Made by a program: the position numbers and the translations under genes. Source: Psychrobacter sp. P11F6 (GTDB lineage: Bacteria > Pseudomonadota > Gammaproteobacteria > Pseudomonadales > Moraxellaceae). From it: DNA of 64,000 bases. Where the stretch lies: NCBI RefSeq assembly GCF_001435295.1, contig NZ_CM003594.1:620001-684000 (forward strand), in the 5' to 3' direction. Below the pieces are notes generated by a model, which saw only the letters and a list, made by a program, of their open reading frames with translations, did no database searches and was not told where the DNA came from. Within the stretch, counting starts at the first letter, position 1, and every line of letters begins with the position of its first letter. Below, in pieces: positions 19,573 through 29,154 of this stretch.

Positions 19573-21651
19573 ATGGACACACTCATTATCGTCGGCGTGG
19601 TTGTAGTGCTGGCGTTTGTTTTTATGATGGTCGCACTATTGATGCTCAAGGCCTTTTACTTTAAGGTCGAGCAGGGCAAAGCACTCATTATTAACGGTGT
19701 GAGTAAAATTGCCGTACGTTTTGATGGTGGTTTTGTTTGGCCAGTCATCAACAAAAAAGAATTGATGAGAATCTCGCTTATCACCTTAGAAGTGGACAGA
19801 CGCGGTAAAGAAGGTTTGATTTGCGCAGACAACATGCGTGCTGATATCACCGTGGCATTTTATTTACGCGTCAATGAAACCGAAGAGGATGTGCTAAAAG
19901 TCGCCAAATCGGTTGGGGTTGAGCGTGCATCAGATAAAGTCGCTGTCAACGAGCTGTTTAATGCTAAGTTCTCAGAAGCCTTAAAAACAGTTGGTAAACA
20001 GATTGATTTCGTCAAACTGTTTGAAAACCGCAGCGAGTTTCGTGACAGCATCGTTCAAGAAATCGGTAACGATCTGAACGGCTATGTCTTAGAAGATGTG
20101 GCGATTGATTATTTAGAGCAAACGCCAAAAGCGTCATTAGATTCAAGTAATATCTTAGATGCTGAAGGTATCAAAAAGATTACCCAATTAACGGCCTTTC
20201 AGAACGTCATCACCAACGAGCTTGAGCGTGACGAAGAGCTAGCCGTTAAGAAAAAGAATGTTGAAACCAGAGAGGCGATGCTAGAGCTAGAGCGTCAGCA
20301 AGCTGATGCTGAAGCCAAACAGCAACGTGAAATCTCGTCAGTGATTGCACGCGAAACGGCTGAAACCCGCAAGATTGAAGAAGAAGAGCGTAAAAAGTCT
20401 GAAACGGCTGTTATCTCGGTTGAGCAGGATTTGGCGATTCAGCGTGAGAATCAGCAGCGTGAAATCGAAGTAGCAGGTCAAAATCGTCTGCGTGCAGTCG
20501 TCATCGAAGAAGAAAAAGTCACGCGTGCTCGTGATTTAGAAATCGTCTCTCGTGAGCGTGAAGTTGACTTGCAACGCATCGAAGCTGAACGTGCAATTGA
20601 GCTTGAGAAAAAAGAAATCGCCAACGTCATTCGTGAGCGTATCGCAGTGGACAAAACCGTTGCGCAAGAAGAAGAGCGTATCAAAGAAGTCCGCGAAATT
20701 AGCGAAGCTGAGCGTTCTAAGCAAACGCGCGTCCTTGCAGCAGAAGCCGATGCGGAAGAAATCAAAGTACGTCAGGTGAAAAAAGCCGAAGCTGAAGAGT
20801 TATCAGCCAAGCATAAAGCCGTCGAAATTACCACGCTTGCCGCTGCGAATCTTGAAGCATCCGCTAAAGATTCAGAAGCCAAAATTAAAATGGCTGAAGG
20901 TACCAAAGCAGAAGAGTCAGCACATGGCTTCGCTGAAGCGGCTATCCAAGAAGTCAAAGCGGCGTCTTTGGAAAAAGAAGGCATTGCGAAAGCCAATGTT
21001 ATCAAAGCGACCGGACAAGCTGAAGCACAATCAGATCGTGAAAAAGGCATGGCAGATGCTGAGGTTATCGCGGCTCGTGGCGAATCCAAGGCAAAAGCTG
21101 AGCGTGATATTGGTATGGTCGATGCAGAAATCATCGCCGCTCGCGGTGAATCTACCGCCAGAGCTGAGCGTGAAAAAGGCATGGCAGATGCTCAAGTCAT
21201 CGCGGCTCGCGGTGAGTCAAACGCCAAAGCAGAACGCGAAGTTGGATTGGCAAAAGCCGAAGTTACTCGTGCACATTTCCAAGCCGAAGCAGATGGTCTG
21301 GTCGAGAAATTCAATGCCATGGGTAGCATGAGCAAAGAGGCACGTGAGCACGAAGAGTTCCGCATGAGTCTTGAAACAGCATTGCAAGAAGCGCTTGCCT
21401 CAATCGATGCTGGTAAAGAGATTGCGAAAGAGAATGCTGAAGTATTAGCAGTTGCGTTACAGAAAGCCAAAATCGATATTGTTGGCGGCGAAGCGCATTT
21501 CTTTGACAACTTTGCCAAGTCACTGTCTATCGGTAAAGCCATTGATGGCCTAGCGGGTAAGTCGGACACATTGAGCGGTATCATCAATGGTGTGATGGCC
21601 AGTCAAGCCATGAAATCAAACCAGCAAAATGATGATAAAACGACTTATTAA
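19573..21651 (+). CDS. yqiK: YqiK-type flotillin
   Basis: A 692-aa membrane-microdomain scaffold. It has one N-terminal membrane helix (about residues 3-28), then the SPFH/band-7 domain (about 30-190), then a very long charged coiled coil. The coiled coil ends in four diverged copies of a 24-residue repeat containing ADAEVIAARGES-KAKAERD (about residues 490-570), a usual YqiK feature. A non-helical tail follows. The ATG at 19573 has AAAGGA six bases before it. It follows the YqiJ-like gene by 250 bp and precedes the giant ATPase; a terminator lies between flotillin and ATPase. Confidence 0.93.
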   Translation: MDTLIIVGVVVVLAFVFMMVALLMLKAFYFKVEQGKALIINGVSKIAVRFDGGFVWPVINKKELMRISLITLEVDRRGKEGLICADNMRADITVAFYLRVNETEEDVLKVAKSVGVERASDKVAVNELFNAKFSEALKTVGKQIDFVKLFENRSEFRDSIVQEIGNDLNGYVLEDVAIDYLEQTPKASLDSSNILDAEGIKKITQLTAFQNVITNELERDEELAVKKKNVETREAMLELERQQADAEAKQQREISSVIARETAETRKIEEEERKKSETAVISVEQDLAIQRENQQREIEVAGQNRLRAVVIEEEKVTRARDLEIVSREREVDLQRIEAERAIELEKKEIANVIRERIAVDKTVAQEEERIKEVREISEAERSKQTRVLAAEADAEEIKVRQVKKAEAEELSAKHKAVEITTLAAANLEASAKDSEAKIKMAEGTKAEESAHGFAEAAIQEVKAASLEKEGIAKANVIKATGQAEAQSDREKGMADAEVIAARGESKAKAERDIGMVDAEIIAARGESTARAEREKGMADAQVIAARGESNAKAEREVGLAKAEVTRAHFQAEADGLVEKFNAMGSMSKEAREHEEFRMSLETALQEALASIDAGKEIAKENAEVLAVALQKAKIDIVGGEAHFFDNFAKSLSIGKAIDGLAGKSDTLSGIINGVMASQAMKSNQQNDDKTTY

Positions 21652-21738
21652 TAGGGTCAAAATGCCTAGTCTTAATGGGCAAATATTAGTGAGCAAGTTT
21701 TTATCTAACAGTGTGAATGAGTAATATTTTCTAAAATA

Positions 21739-21771
21739 AAAAATCTGTCGTGTAGGCGGCAGATTTTTTTG
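21739..21771 (+). terminator. Intrinsic terminator of the flotillin gene
   Basis: A 12-bp stem, AAAAATCTGTCG with CGGCAGATTTTT (one G-U), is followed by a T-run. It suggests that the giant ATPase gene downstream is mostly expressed from its own promoter or by read-through. Confidence 0.85.
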
Positions 21772-21811
21772 CTAACTCAGGGTGATTCGGAATGACGAAT
21801 CATGATGAGTT

Positions 21812-21860
21812 GGTTAATCTAAAAAAACAGCAGTGACCACTCGTTTTTTTTAGATTAGCC
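21812..21860. repeat. Long inverted repeat upstream of the giant ATPase gene
   Basis: GGTTAATCTAAAAAAAC at 21812-21828 pairs with GTTTTTTTTAGATTAGCC at 21843-21860 around a 14-base loop. It is the second hairpin in the flotillin-ATPase gap and lies about 80 bp before the ATPase start. It may be a second terminator or an attenuator in the leader. Confidence 0.7.
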
Positions 21861-21938
21861 AAGTGCTTCTTTACTTTCAATGATTCTTTATTGCCCAAAA
21901 TTCTCTTATTAAGTAAAAACAGAAACGGACGAGTAACG

Positions 21939-24900
21939 ATGGCGGACACGCAAAACTCAACAAATTCAGAAAGCAACGATAACGCTAATCAAGCCAACCA
22001 GACCGATCAGGCAGTTGCTTCAGGCAATACTTATGAGCTCATCAAAAAACGTCTGACGGAACAAGGCGGTCGTTTAGAGGCTCAAACGCAGACGCTAAAT
22101 AATGCGCGTCTCGAAGAGTTTGGCAGCACCCAGATGCAAGTCATTGCCCGTACTCGTATTCGTACCGAGCACAACTGTGTGGCGCAAGATATGGTGCAGG
22201 TCGGTGATTATTTGCTGTTTGGCTACAACGTTTTTATGGGGCTCAAACGCGCGAGTAATATTAAGGACGTATTGTCGTTATATCGTCTGAACGAGCCAGT
22301 TGGTAATGAAGAAGAGTATCAGCTCGAAGAAGTAGACCTAAAAGGGACTTTTTTGGCTCAAGACGCCTTTGTCCAAGATTTCAATGAGCTGTATCGATAC
22401 TACAAGCAAACGCGCCTGATCCAAATAACGGTTAAAGACAGCAAATTGCTATTGGCGTTTCAAATTGGCGAGCGTATCACCGATATTCGAGTGTTCCGTT
22501 TTGCGTTAGATTTTAGCCAAGGCACACCAGAGTCGGCGCAAGTCGCTTATGTGGACAATCGAGGCGAGCGTGATATTGAGCTGCCGCCTGCTTATGATTT
22601 TGACTGGATTGATACCACCCGCGATCAAATGGTGAATGGCAAATATCCGCATATGAATATCTTAGACACGATATTTGTGGAAACGGTCGGTGGCGATTTG
22701 ACCATCAAGATTGAGGACAATACGCAGTCCGGTCAGGGTATTTATAGCGAACCAGTCAATGACCGTACTCAGTCGCTGACGGATGCTGAGATTGCTTATG
22801 CCAAAGTCGGCAGTCTAATACTGCTTAAAATATTGCCTTATCGTGAAGAGGACTACCGTTATTTCGTTTATAACACCTTGACCGAAGCGGTGCTGCGTTT
22901 GGATGCGATTGGTCAATCGTGTGTCCAGCTACCAGAAGACCACGGCATCATGTTTCCGGGTGGTTATTATCTACAGACGGGTGAGTATAAGCTGTTTGAG
23001 GCCAATAACGTTGGTGCTACTGACTTACGGTTTAAGCGTAAAATTGTATCGCCGAATGGGGAAGATGTTCTATTCTTATTTTACGATAGAGACTTGGGCG
23101 TCACGGGGCTGTTCCCTTATAACCTGATTAAAAAGCAATTGGCAAATCCTATCTATTGTAACGGCATGGCTTTGGCTGAGAATGGCCGTTTGGTGCTGTT
23201 TAGTGACCAAAGCGAGCCGTCTCGTATTCATCCAATGCAGATATGGCACACGCCTTATGCCTCACACGAGTATGTGAGTGAGCTGCCAGAGAGCACGAGT
23301 TTTTATGGCAAGATTGGTAATAAAGAACTGGTACGCGGTATTTCAGACCTTTATAGCATCACGCGTCTCATTGACAATCAAAGCGTCTCTCAAAAGCTCT
23401 ATGAAGAGCTTACCAATAATACCAGCCGACTCTTTGACAGCTATTACTGGTTGTCTGAGCCTGAGCTAAGCGAAGTCGCCAGTAGTATTAAAGAAGTAAC
23501 GGCCACGGCTGAACTGGTGATTGATGAGTTCGCCAAAGTACAAAGTATTCAAAAGCAAACCCAAACCGCACTAGCCGATGCTGATACGCAGCAAAGTGAG
23601 ATTTTGCGGCAGATACGCGTCACTAGCTTTGAGTCTGCCAGTGATTATGTCGATCAGTTGTCAGCGTTAAGACGTCAAAAAGGCAGTTTGGTTAGCTTAG
23701 AAGAGTTGCGTTATTTAGATGCCGATAAACTACAAGCATTGCAAAAGCAGTTAGAAGAAGCCGAAAGCGAGCTGGCTGAAAAGACTGTGCTGTTCTTAAG
23801 TGGTGAAGAGGCGCTATCAAGTTACGAAGGTATATTGGTCGATGTCAGTGAGCGTTTAAACACCGCTGAAACCAATGCCGAGCTAAAACCTGTATTAGAA
23901 AAAATTGATGAGACGGCGCAAGGGTTAGATTTATTAACCGAGCTATTAGGGACGCTAGATGTAGCCGATGCCACGGTACGTACGCAAATTATCGATGACA
24001 TATCGACCATTTATGCCAGCCTGAACCAGAGCAAAGCCAAGCTTAATCACAAACGCAAAAATCTAGGCTCAGCGGAGGCCGTCGCACAATTTGGTGCGCA
24101 GTTTAAGCTGTTCGGTCAATCTATTGCCAATGCATTATCTATTGCCAATACGCCTGAGAAATCAGATGAGCAAATGGCTAAGCTATTGGTGCAGCTAGAA
24201 GAATTAGAAAGTCAGTTCGCTGATCCAGAGACCAATAGTGGCGATCAGTTTTTAGCCGATATCATCAGTAAGCGTGAAGAGATTTACGAGACCTTCGAAA
24301 ATCATAAGCAGCAATTACTCGATTCCCGCAATCGCAAAGCGCAAAACTTAGGTGATGGCGCGCTACGAATGCTTGAGAGTATTAAAAAACGCACGCAAAG
24401 CACTGGTGTCACAGGCTTTACAGAGGAAGAGGCGCTAAATACGTATTTTGCGGCTGATGGTCTGGTACAAAAAGTTCGTAATATTGCAAAAGAGCTACAA
24501 GCGATGGGCTTTAGTGTCAAAGCCGATGACATCGATGCCCGCCTAAAAGCCATTCAAATCGAGAGTTATAAGAGTCTAAAAGATAAGTCGGACTTGTTTG
24601 AAGATGGTGGTCAGATTATTAAACTGGGCAAGCACCGTTTTTCGGTCAATACTCAGCCATTAGATTTGACCTTATTGAGCCGTCAGCAGTCAGATGGCAA
24701 TCGTGTTTTAAATCTACATCTAACGGGCACAGACTATTATGAAGTGCTTAATAATGCTGAGCTGAACGCCTTGCGCCCGTATTGGGACATGAATATCGCC
24801 TCTGAGTCCGATACCGTTTACCGCGCGGAGTACTTAGCCTATAGCATTATCGAGAGTGCTAAGAATAGCAAAGAGGGTTTGACCGAAGCGCGTTTATATC

Positions 24901-27900
24901 AAGCATACGATGCGACGGTCATTACCCTCGATATTAATGGCGATATTGATAACGACAGCCCCTTGTCCAAACTGGTCAAAGCTTACGCCACCCCTCGCTA
25001 CCAGCTCGGCTATGACAAAGGCATTCATGACCATGATGCCACGCTATTATTGATGCAAATATTGCCGACTTTGCGCGAGGCAGGACTGCTCATTTATACC
25101 CCGCAAGTACGTGCGCTGGCGCAATTATTCTATTGGCAGCTCAATATCGTACAAGCGCTGGGCTTAGACAGCTTACGCCAGTTCGGTTATGACGCTTGGT
25201 TAAATGAATCCGTGCTGACGCGCGCGAGCAACTGGACGGATAGAGCCGCGACTGCCGAGCAACTGCGCCGTGCATTGGGCAGTGATATGGCCAAATCGCT
25301 ATTGGTCGAAGATATGAGCCAAGTGATGCGTGACTTTGTCGCTGCTTATCATGATGGAAGTGCTAGCGGTGATAAAGATGGTAGCGTTGATAACAACGCC
25401 AACATCTTCAAACCAAGCTACGTTCAGCTTGCTTGTGAATATTTGGTGAGTGTCATGGGGCAGTCGGCTGAAACAAGTGCAGGCGCAAACAGCACAATAA
25501 ATTGGCAAACCAGCCAACAAGCGCAGCAGTTGTGTGAGCAGCTAAGCCAAACGCTAAATAGTGCTTCAGGTAGTATGCAAGCGACGGCCAGTTTTGACCA
25601 ACTACAGTCTTCAATTGGCAAACTTGGATTCCAGCCCAAATCAGCCTATGAGCTATTGGCAACCTGGTTTCATGCATTGCTTGATAAGACTTACGGTGGT
25701 AATGAGTCAGATAATGCATCAGCTGATGGCAGAGATGAGGCAGGCGAGACACTCAGTGAAGCGCAGCTTGCTGAGAGTAAGGAAAAAGAGGCGCTACGCA
25801 AGCAACAGCTAGAAAGTGGCCGTCATTATGTGCCGGAGGCGATTGCTGTTTTACTTACTCAATTGAACGATGCCCAGCGTGAAGCTTTGGTGCAACGACT
25901 GATTGATTCAGGTGCGACTTTCGATAAAGGATTAGGTGTTAAAAGGCTAGGTAATAAAAATCTGAGTAATCAAGGTTTAAACAGTACAGGCGCAAGTGCC
26001 ACGCCATCTGCCTTATCATTTTCCTCAATTACCTCGTCGGCTACGTCAACGCCTTCATTGACCAGTATTAATAATCCGCTCAATCAAGTGCAAAGCTTTG
26101 AGCGTAGCACGGGTAAGGTATCGCTTGAAATACAAGTGAATTACCTACTGGGTGAGCATCCGCGTATTCATCAGCAGACCTTAACCTTTGCCGTCGATGA
26201 CTTCTTAAATCGTCTGCATCATCATGATACCCAAGTTATCCCTGCCTATAGACGTTATCTGGCCATGCGCTCAGAGATTTTGCATGATTCAAAAGAGACG
26301 TTGCGACTGGACGAGTTTATGCCACGTCCATTGTCTTCATTTGTGCGTAACCGGCTGATTAATGAGAGCTATCTGCCGCTCATCGGTGACAACCTTGCCA
26401 AACAGATGGGCACGGTCGGCGAGGATAAGCGTACCGATTTGATGGGTATCCTTATGATGATATCGCCACCAGGTTATGGTAAAACCACCTTGATGGAGTA
26501 TGTGGCAAACCGTCTGGGCTTAATCTTTATGAAGATTAATTGTCCGTCACTCGGTCATGATGTGACGTCTTTAGATCCAGAAAAAGCGCCCAATGCCACC
26601 GCACGAGAAGAGCTGAATAAAATCAACTTAGCTTTTGAGATGGGCAATAACGTCATGCTTTATCTCGATGATATTCAGCATACGCATGCGGAATTTTTAC
26701 AGAAATTTATCTCACTCGGTGATGGTACGCGCCGTATCGATGGTGTTTGGCAAGGCAAAACGAAAACCTATGACATGCGTGGCAAAAAGTTCTGTGTGGT
26801 CATGGCAGGTAACCCATATACCGAGAGCGGCGAGGCCTTTAAAGTGCCAGACATGCTCGCCAACCGTGCCGATATCTACAACCTAGGCGATATCATGAGC
26901 GGTATGGAAGAAGTATTTGCGCTCAGTTATATAGAGAACTCGCTGACTTCTAACACCGTTCTCGCGCCACTAGCCAACCGTGACTTAGCGGATGTCCATC
27001 GTCTCATCAAAATGGCGAAAGCGGACAATGCCAATCTTGCCCAAGCTCAAAGCGGCGATTTGACGTATCCGTATAGCACTTCAGAAGTTAACGAGATTAT
27101 CGCTATCTTGCGCCATATGTTTAGGGTGCAAGAGGTCATTTTAGACGTCAACCAAGCCTATATTGCCTCCGCCTCGCAAGATGACAAGTATCGTATTGAG
27201 CCAATATTTAAGCTGCAAGGCAGTTATCGTAATATGAATAAGATGACCGAAAAGCTGTCGGCGGTCATGAATAAGAGTGAGCTTAATCAGCTGATAGACG
27301 ATCACTATTTGGGAGAGTCGCAGCTATTGACCCAAGGCGCAGAGAGCAACTTGCTCAAGCTTGGTGAGATGCGCGGCGTATTGACTGAAGCAGAAACAGA
27401 GCGTTGGGCGCAAATTAAAGCCGACTTCTTACGTAACAAAGCCATGGGCGGTGAAGATGGCGATACGGGCGCGCGTATCGTTGCCCAGTTGGTCGATTTG
27501 GCCAGTGGCTTCAATGCCATCAGTAGCCAGTTTGAGACATACTTAACAAAAAATGATCCTGAACAAATTGCTCGTTTACGAGAAGCAGGGCAGCAAGCGC
27601 AACTCGATGCCCAGCTAAACAGCCAATTAGAAGCGCAGAAAATCCTTGCCGATAGCGTGCTCAATAATGCCAAAGTCGTCAGCGACAGTATCGATAATGG
27701 CTTTGAGAAAAGTCTGAATCAGCTGATGCAAATATATAAGCATGATCACAATGCTGAAAAAGCGGAAGGCGAGTACTTCAAGAAAAATCAAGAGGTACAA
27801 AAACAGCTCATGGTGCAACTAGTCAATGCCGTTGAACAACTGGCACAGAAAATGGCGAGTAGCTTGTCTAGTAGTCTGACTGAAAGTCTGATTAAAAATG

Positions 27901-28103
27901 AAGAGCATCAAACCGTAGATAGTGATGTGCCTGACATCACTCAGCAGACTGCGCTGATGGCAAACGCATTAAAAGAGGCGCTTGCACCGCTAACGATGCG
28001 GATGGATGAGAAATTACTCATCGATAGCAGTACCGATCAATCAGGCAAGCTAATCGTCAATAGCCTCAACAGACTTAATAAAATCTTTGATGATTATGAC
28101 TAA
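21939..28103 (+). CDS. Giant DUF3686 'DNA repair ATPase'-like AAA protein
   Basis: A 2054-aa protein of a family usually annotated as DNA repair ATPase. The N-terminal 500 residues resemble the DUF3686 domain, rich in beta strands. A long coiled-coil section follows (about 530-880), then mixed domains, a Ser/Thr/Asn-rich linker near 1370, and a MoxR-like AAA ATPase. The ATPase has PPGYGKTTL (Walker A, about 1510), MLYLDDIQHT (Walker B, about 1573) and a sensor-like VVMAGNPYTESG. The last 250 residues are helical and acidic. The 'DNA repair' name rests on the coiled-coil resemblance to SMC proteins and is not demonstrated. Its place after YqiJ/YqiK points to a membrane-scaffold system. The ATG at 21939 has GGACGAG upstream. 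Confidence 0.85.
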   Translation: MADTQNSTNSESNDNANQANQTDQAVASGNTYELIKKRLTEQGGRLEAQTQTLNNARLEEFGSTQMQVIARTRIRTEHNCVAQDMVQVGDYLLFGYNVFMGLKRASNIKDVLSLYRLNEPVGNEEEYQLEEVDLKGTFLAQDAFVQDFNELYRYYKQTRLIQITVKDSKLLLAFQIGERITDIRVFRFALDFSQGTPESAQVAYVDNRGERDIELPPAYDFDWIDTTRDQMVNGKYPHMNILDTIFVETVGGDLTIKIEDNTQSGQGIYSEPVNDRTQSLTDAEIAYAKVGSLILLKILPYREEDYRYFVYNTLTEAVLRLDAIGQSCVQLPEDHGIMFPGGYYLQTGEYKLFEANNVGATDLRFKRKIVSPNGEDVLFLFYDRDLGVTGLFPYNLIKKQLANPIYCNGMALAENGRLVLFSDQSEPSRIHPMQIWHTPYASHEYVSELPESTSFYGKIGNKELVRGISDLYSITRLIDNQSVSQKLYEELTNNTSRLFDSYYWLSEPELSEVASSIKEVTATAELVIDEFAKVQSIQKQTQTALADADTQQSEILRQIRVTSFESASDYVDQLSALRRQKGSLVSLEELRYLDADKLQALQKQLEEAESELAEKTVLFLSGEEALSSYEGILVDVSERLNTAETNAELKPVLEKIDETAQGLDLLTELLGTLDVADATVRTQIIDDISTIYASLNQSKAKLNHKRKNLGSAEAVAQFGAQFKLFGQSIANALSIANTPEKSDEQMAKLLVQLEELESQFADPETNSGDQFLADIISKREEIYETFENHKQQLLDSRNRKAQNLGDGALRMLESIKKRTQSTGVTGFTEEEALNTYFAADGLVQKVRNIAKELQAMGFSVKADDIDARLKAIQIESYKSLKDKSDLFEDGGQIIKLGKHRFSVNTQPLDLTLLSRQQSDGNRVLNLHLTGTDYYEVLNNAELNALRPYWDMNIASESDTVYRAEYLAYSIIESAKNSKEGLTEARLYQAYDATVITLDINGDIDNDSPLSKLVKAYATPRYQLGYDKGIHDHDATLLLMQILPTLREAGLLIYTPQVRALAQLFYWQLNIVQALGLDSLRQFGYDAWLNESVLTRASNWTDRAATAEQLRRALGSDMAKSLLVEDMSQVMRDFVAAYHDGSASGDKDGSVDNNANIFKPSYVQLACEYLVSVMGQSAETSAGANSTINWQTSQQAQQLCEQLSQTLNSASGSMQATASFDQLQSSIGKLGFQPKSAYELLATWFHALLDKTYGGNESDNASADGRDEAGETLSEAQLAESKEKEALRKQQLESGRHYVPEAIAVLLTQLNDAQREALVQRLIDSGATFDKGLGVKRLGNKNLSNQGLNSTGASATPSALSFSSITSSATSTPSLTSINNPLNQVQSFERSTGKVSLEIQVNYLLGEHPRIHQQTLTFAVDDFLNRLHHHDTQVIPAYRRYLAMRSEILHDSKETLRLDEFMPRPLSSFVRNRLINESYLPLIGDNLAKQMGTVGEDKRTDLMGILMMISPPGYGKTTLMEYVANRLGLIFMKINCPSLGHDVTSLDPEKAPNATAREELNKINLAFEMGNNVMLYLDDIQHTHAEFLQKFISLGDGTRRIDGVWQGKTKTYDMRGKKFCVVMAGNPYTESGEAFKVPDMLANRADIYNLGDIMSGMEEVFALSYIENSLTSNTVLAPLANRDLADVHRLIKMAKADNANLAQAQSGDLTYPYSTSEVNEIIAILRHMFRVQEVILDVNQAYIASASQDDKYRIEPIFKLQGSYRNMNKMTEKLSAVMNKSELNQLIDDHYLGESQLLTQGAESNLLKLGEMRGVLTEAETERWAQIKADFLRNKAMGGEDGDTGARIVAQLVDLASGFNAISSQFETYLTKNDPEQIARLREAGQQAQLDAQLNSQLEAQKILADSVLNNAKVVSDSIDNGFEKSLNQLMQIYKHDHNAEKAEGEYFKKNQEVQKQLMVQLVNAVEQLAQKMASSLSSSLTESLIKNEEHQTVDSDVPDITQQTALMANALKEALAPLTMRMDEKLLIDSSTDQSGKLIVNSLNRLNKIFDDYD

Positions 28104-28347
28104 TAGATATGATTAATAGCTGACGATTGACAACTAATGATTAATTATTAACGCTTATGAGCAATGCTGATGAATAGCACTATAAATAGGACTGATGAGT
28201 AAGAGACAGTGGTAATATAGTCGGCAACAGCTACTTTAGGTACGATGACGGCGAATAAAGTTGCTACAAACAGTAGGTCAATCAAGCCTAATACCGTATC
28301 CGATGGTAGTGAATCGACTATAGATTAAACAAACCAATGAGAGAATT

Positions 28348-28518
28348 ATGGCGCATAAAAAGAAGAACGTCCGCAAAAAACTCTGCCCTGTCTGTGAGCG
28401 CGAGTTTAGCTGGACTAAGAAGCTTGATAAAAACTGGGAGAGCATGGTCTATTGCTCCGATCAATGCCGCCGCGTTAAAAAGTATGAAGGGCTGGATCAT
28501 CAAAAAGAAGACAAGTAG
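28348..28518 (+). CDS. DUF2256 zinc-ribbon protein, copy 1
   Basis: A 56-aa basic protein, MAHKKKNVRKKLCPVC at the start, with two cysteine pairs (CPVC and CSDQC, about 23 residues apart) that would bind one zinc. This is the DUF2256 pattern, with the conserved F-W of EFSWTKK between the pairs. A GAGAATT ribosome site precedes the ATG. It follows the giant ATPase by 244 bp and precedes a second copy by 45 bp. Function unknown; nucleic-acid binding is plausible from charge alone. Confidence 0.85.
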   Translation: MAHKKKNVRKKLCPVCEREFSWTKKLDKNWESMVYCSDQCRRVKKYEGLDHQKEDK

Positions 28519-28563
28519 TCGTTAGTAATGAAGTAGAGCTATATCGACATAAGAGAGCAGACG

Positions 28564-28710
28564 ATGGCACATAAAAAGGTAAACCTACCGCAAAAAACTT
28601 GCCCCGTCTGTCAGCGCCCATTTACGTGGCGTAAGAAATGGGAGAAAGACTGGGAGCAGGTGATTTATTGTTCTGAGCGGTGTCGTCGGACTAAAGGTAA
28701 AGCAGATTGA
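28564..28710 (+). CDS. DUF2256 zinc-ribbon protein, copy 2
   Basis: A 48-aa paralogue of the preceding gene, starting [16 protein letters not shown] and with the second pair CSERC. It keeps the [12 protein letters not shown] core. The two copies share the starting MAHKK, cysteine spacing and core but differ over roughly half the residues, so the duplication is not recent. GAGAGCAGACG provides a ribosome site. Confidence 0.85.
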   Translation: MAHKKVNLPQKTCPVCQRPFTWRKKWEKDWEQVIYCSERCRRTKGKAD

Positions 28711-28940
28711 GTTTAAACTAGGACGAAATGAGTAGACAGCTAATCCTGCTTTTAGCTCGTATCAACTTATCTATGCGAATCACTAGCCAAGGTTTGATGT
28801 GTTACTTGCTCCGCGCGCCACCCCAAACCAAGCCATTGCAACTTGCTCAGCCAAGCAGGATAACCGCTACAATCAGGGCTAAACCGCACCCTAAAACAGC
28901 CATTAAATAACAAATGAATTTTTCTATAGAAAAGGTTCGA

Positions 28941-29032
28941 GTAGGTTGGGCGGAGCTTGCGACACCCAACGATTTTGAGTTAAGAATCTAGTCTAATGAA
29001 TTGTTGGGTCTCGTACCTCGACACCAACCTAC
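28941..29032. repeat. REP-like palindromic repeat
   Basis: A 30-base arm at 28941-28970 beginning GTAGGTTGGGCGGAGCTTGC pairs, with several mismatches, with an arm at 29003-29032 ending GACACCAACCTAC. The GTAGGTTGGG...ACCCAAC form is a common intergenic palindrome in Moraxellaceae and other gamma-proteobacteria. Only one copy is in this window. It lies in the 444-bp gap between the second DUF2256 gene and the restriction enzyme gene; the gap holds no convincing gene. A second small hairpin, AGTGCGC-CCA-GCGCACT, is at 29081-29097. Confidence 0.65.
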
Positions 29033-29154
29033 AAAAAACCAAACTTTCAAATAACACGCGCACTGCAAAAGTTGGAGTAGAGTGCGCCCAGCGCACTAAT
29101 CATAATCTTAAAAAACATCTACATTATCGATACGATGAAAATCACCCTACGAAA

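Noticed and set aside
20478..21587. Long antisense and alternative frames opposite the flotillin coiled coil
   Set aside because: They arise from the biased Glu/Ala/Lys/Arg codons of the coiled coil and show only low-complexity Ser/Ala sequence.
28728..28910. 60-codon frame after the second DUF2256 gene, and an 18-codon hydrophobic frame on the opposite strand
   Set aside because: Neither has a ribosome site or protein-like pattern.
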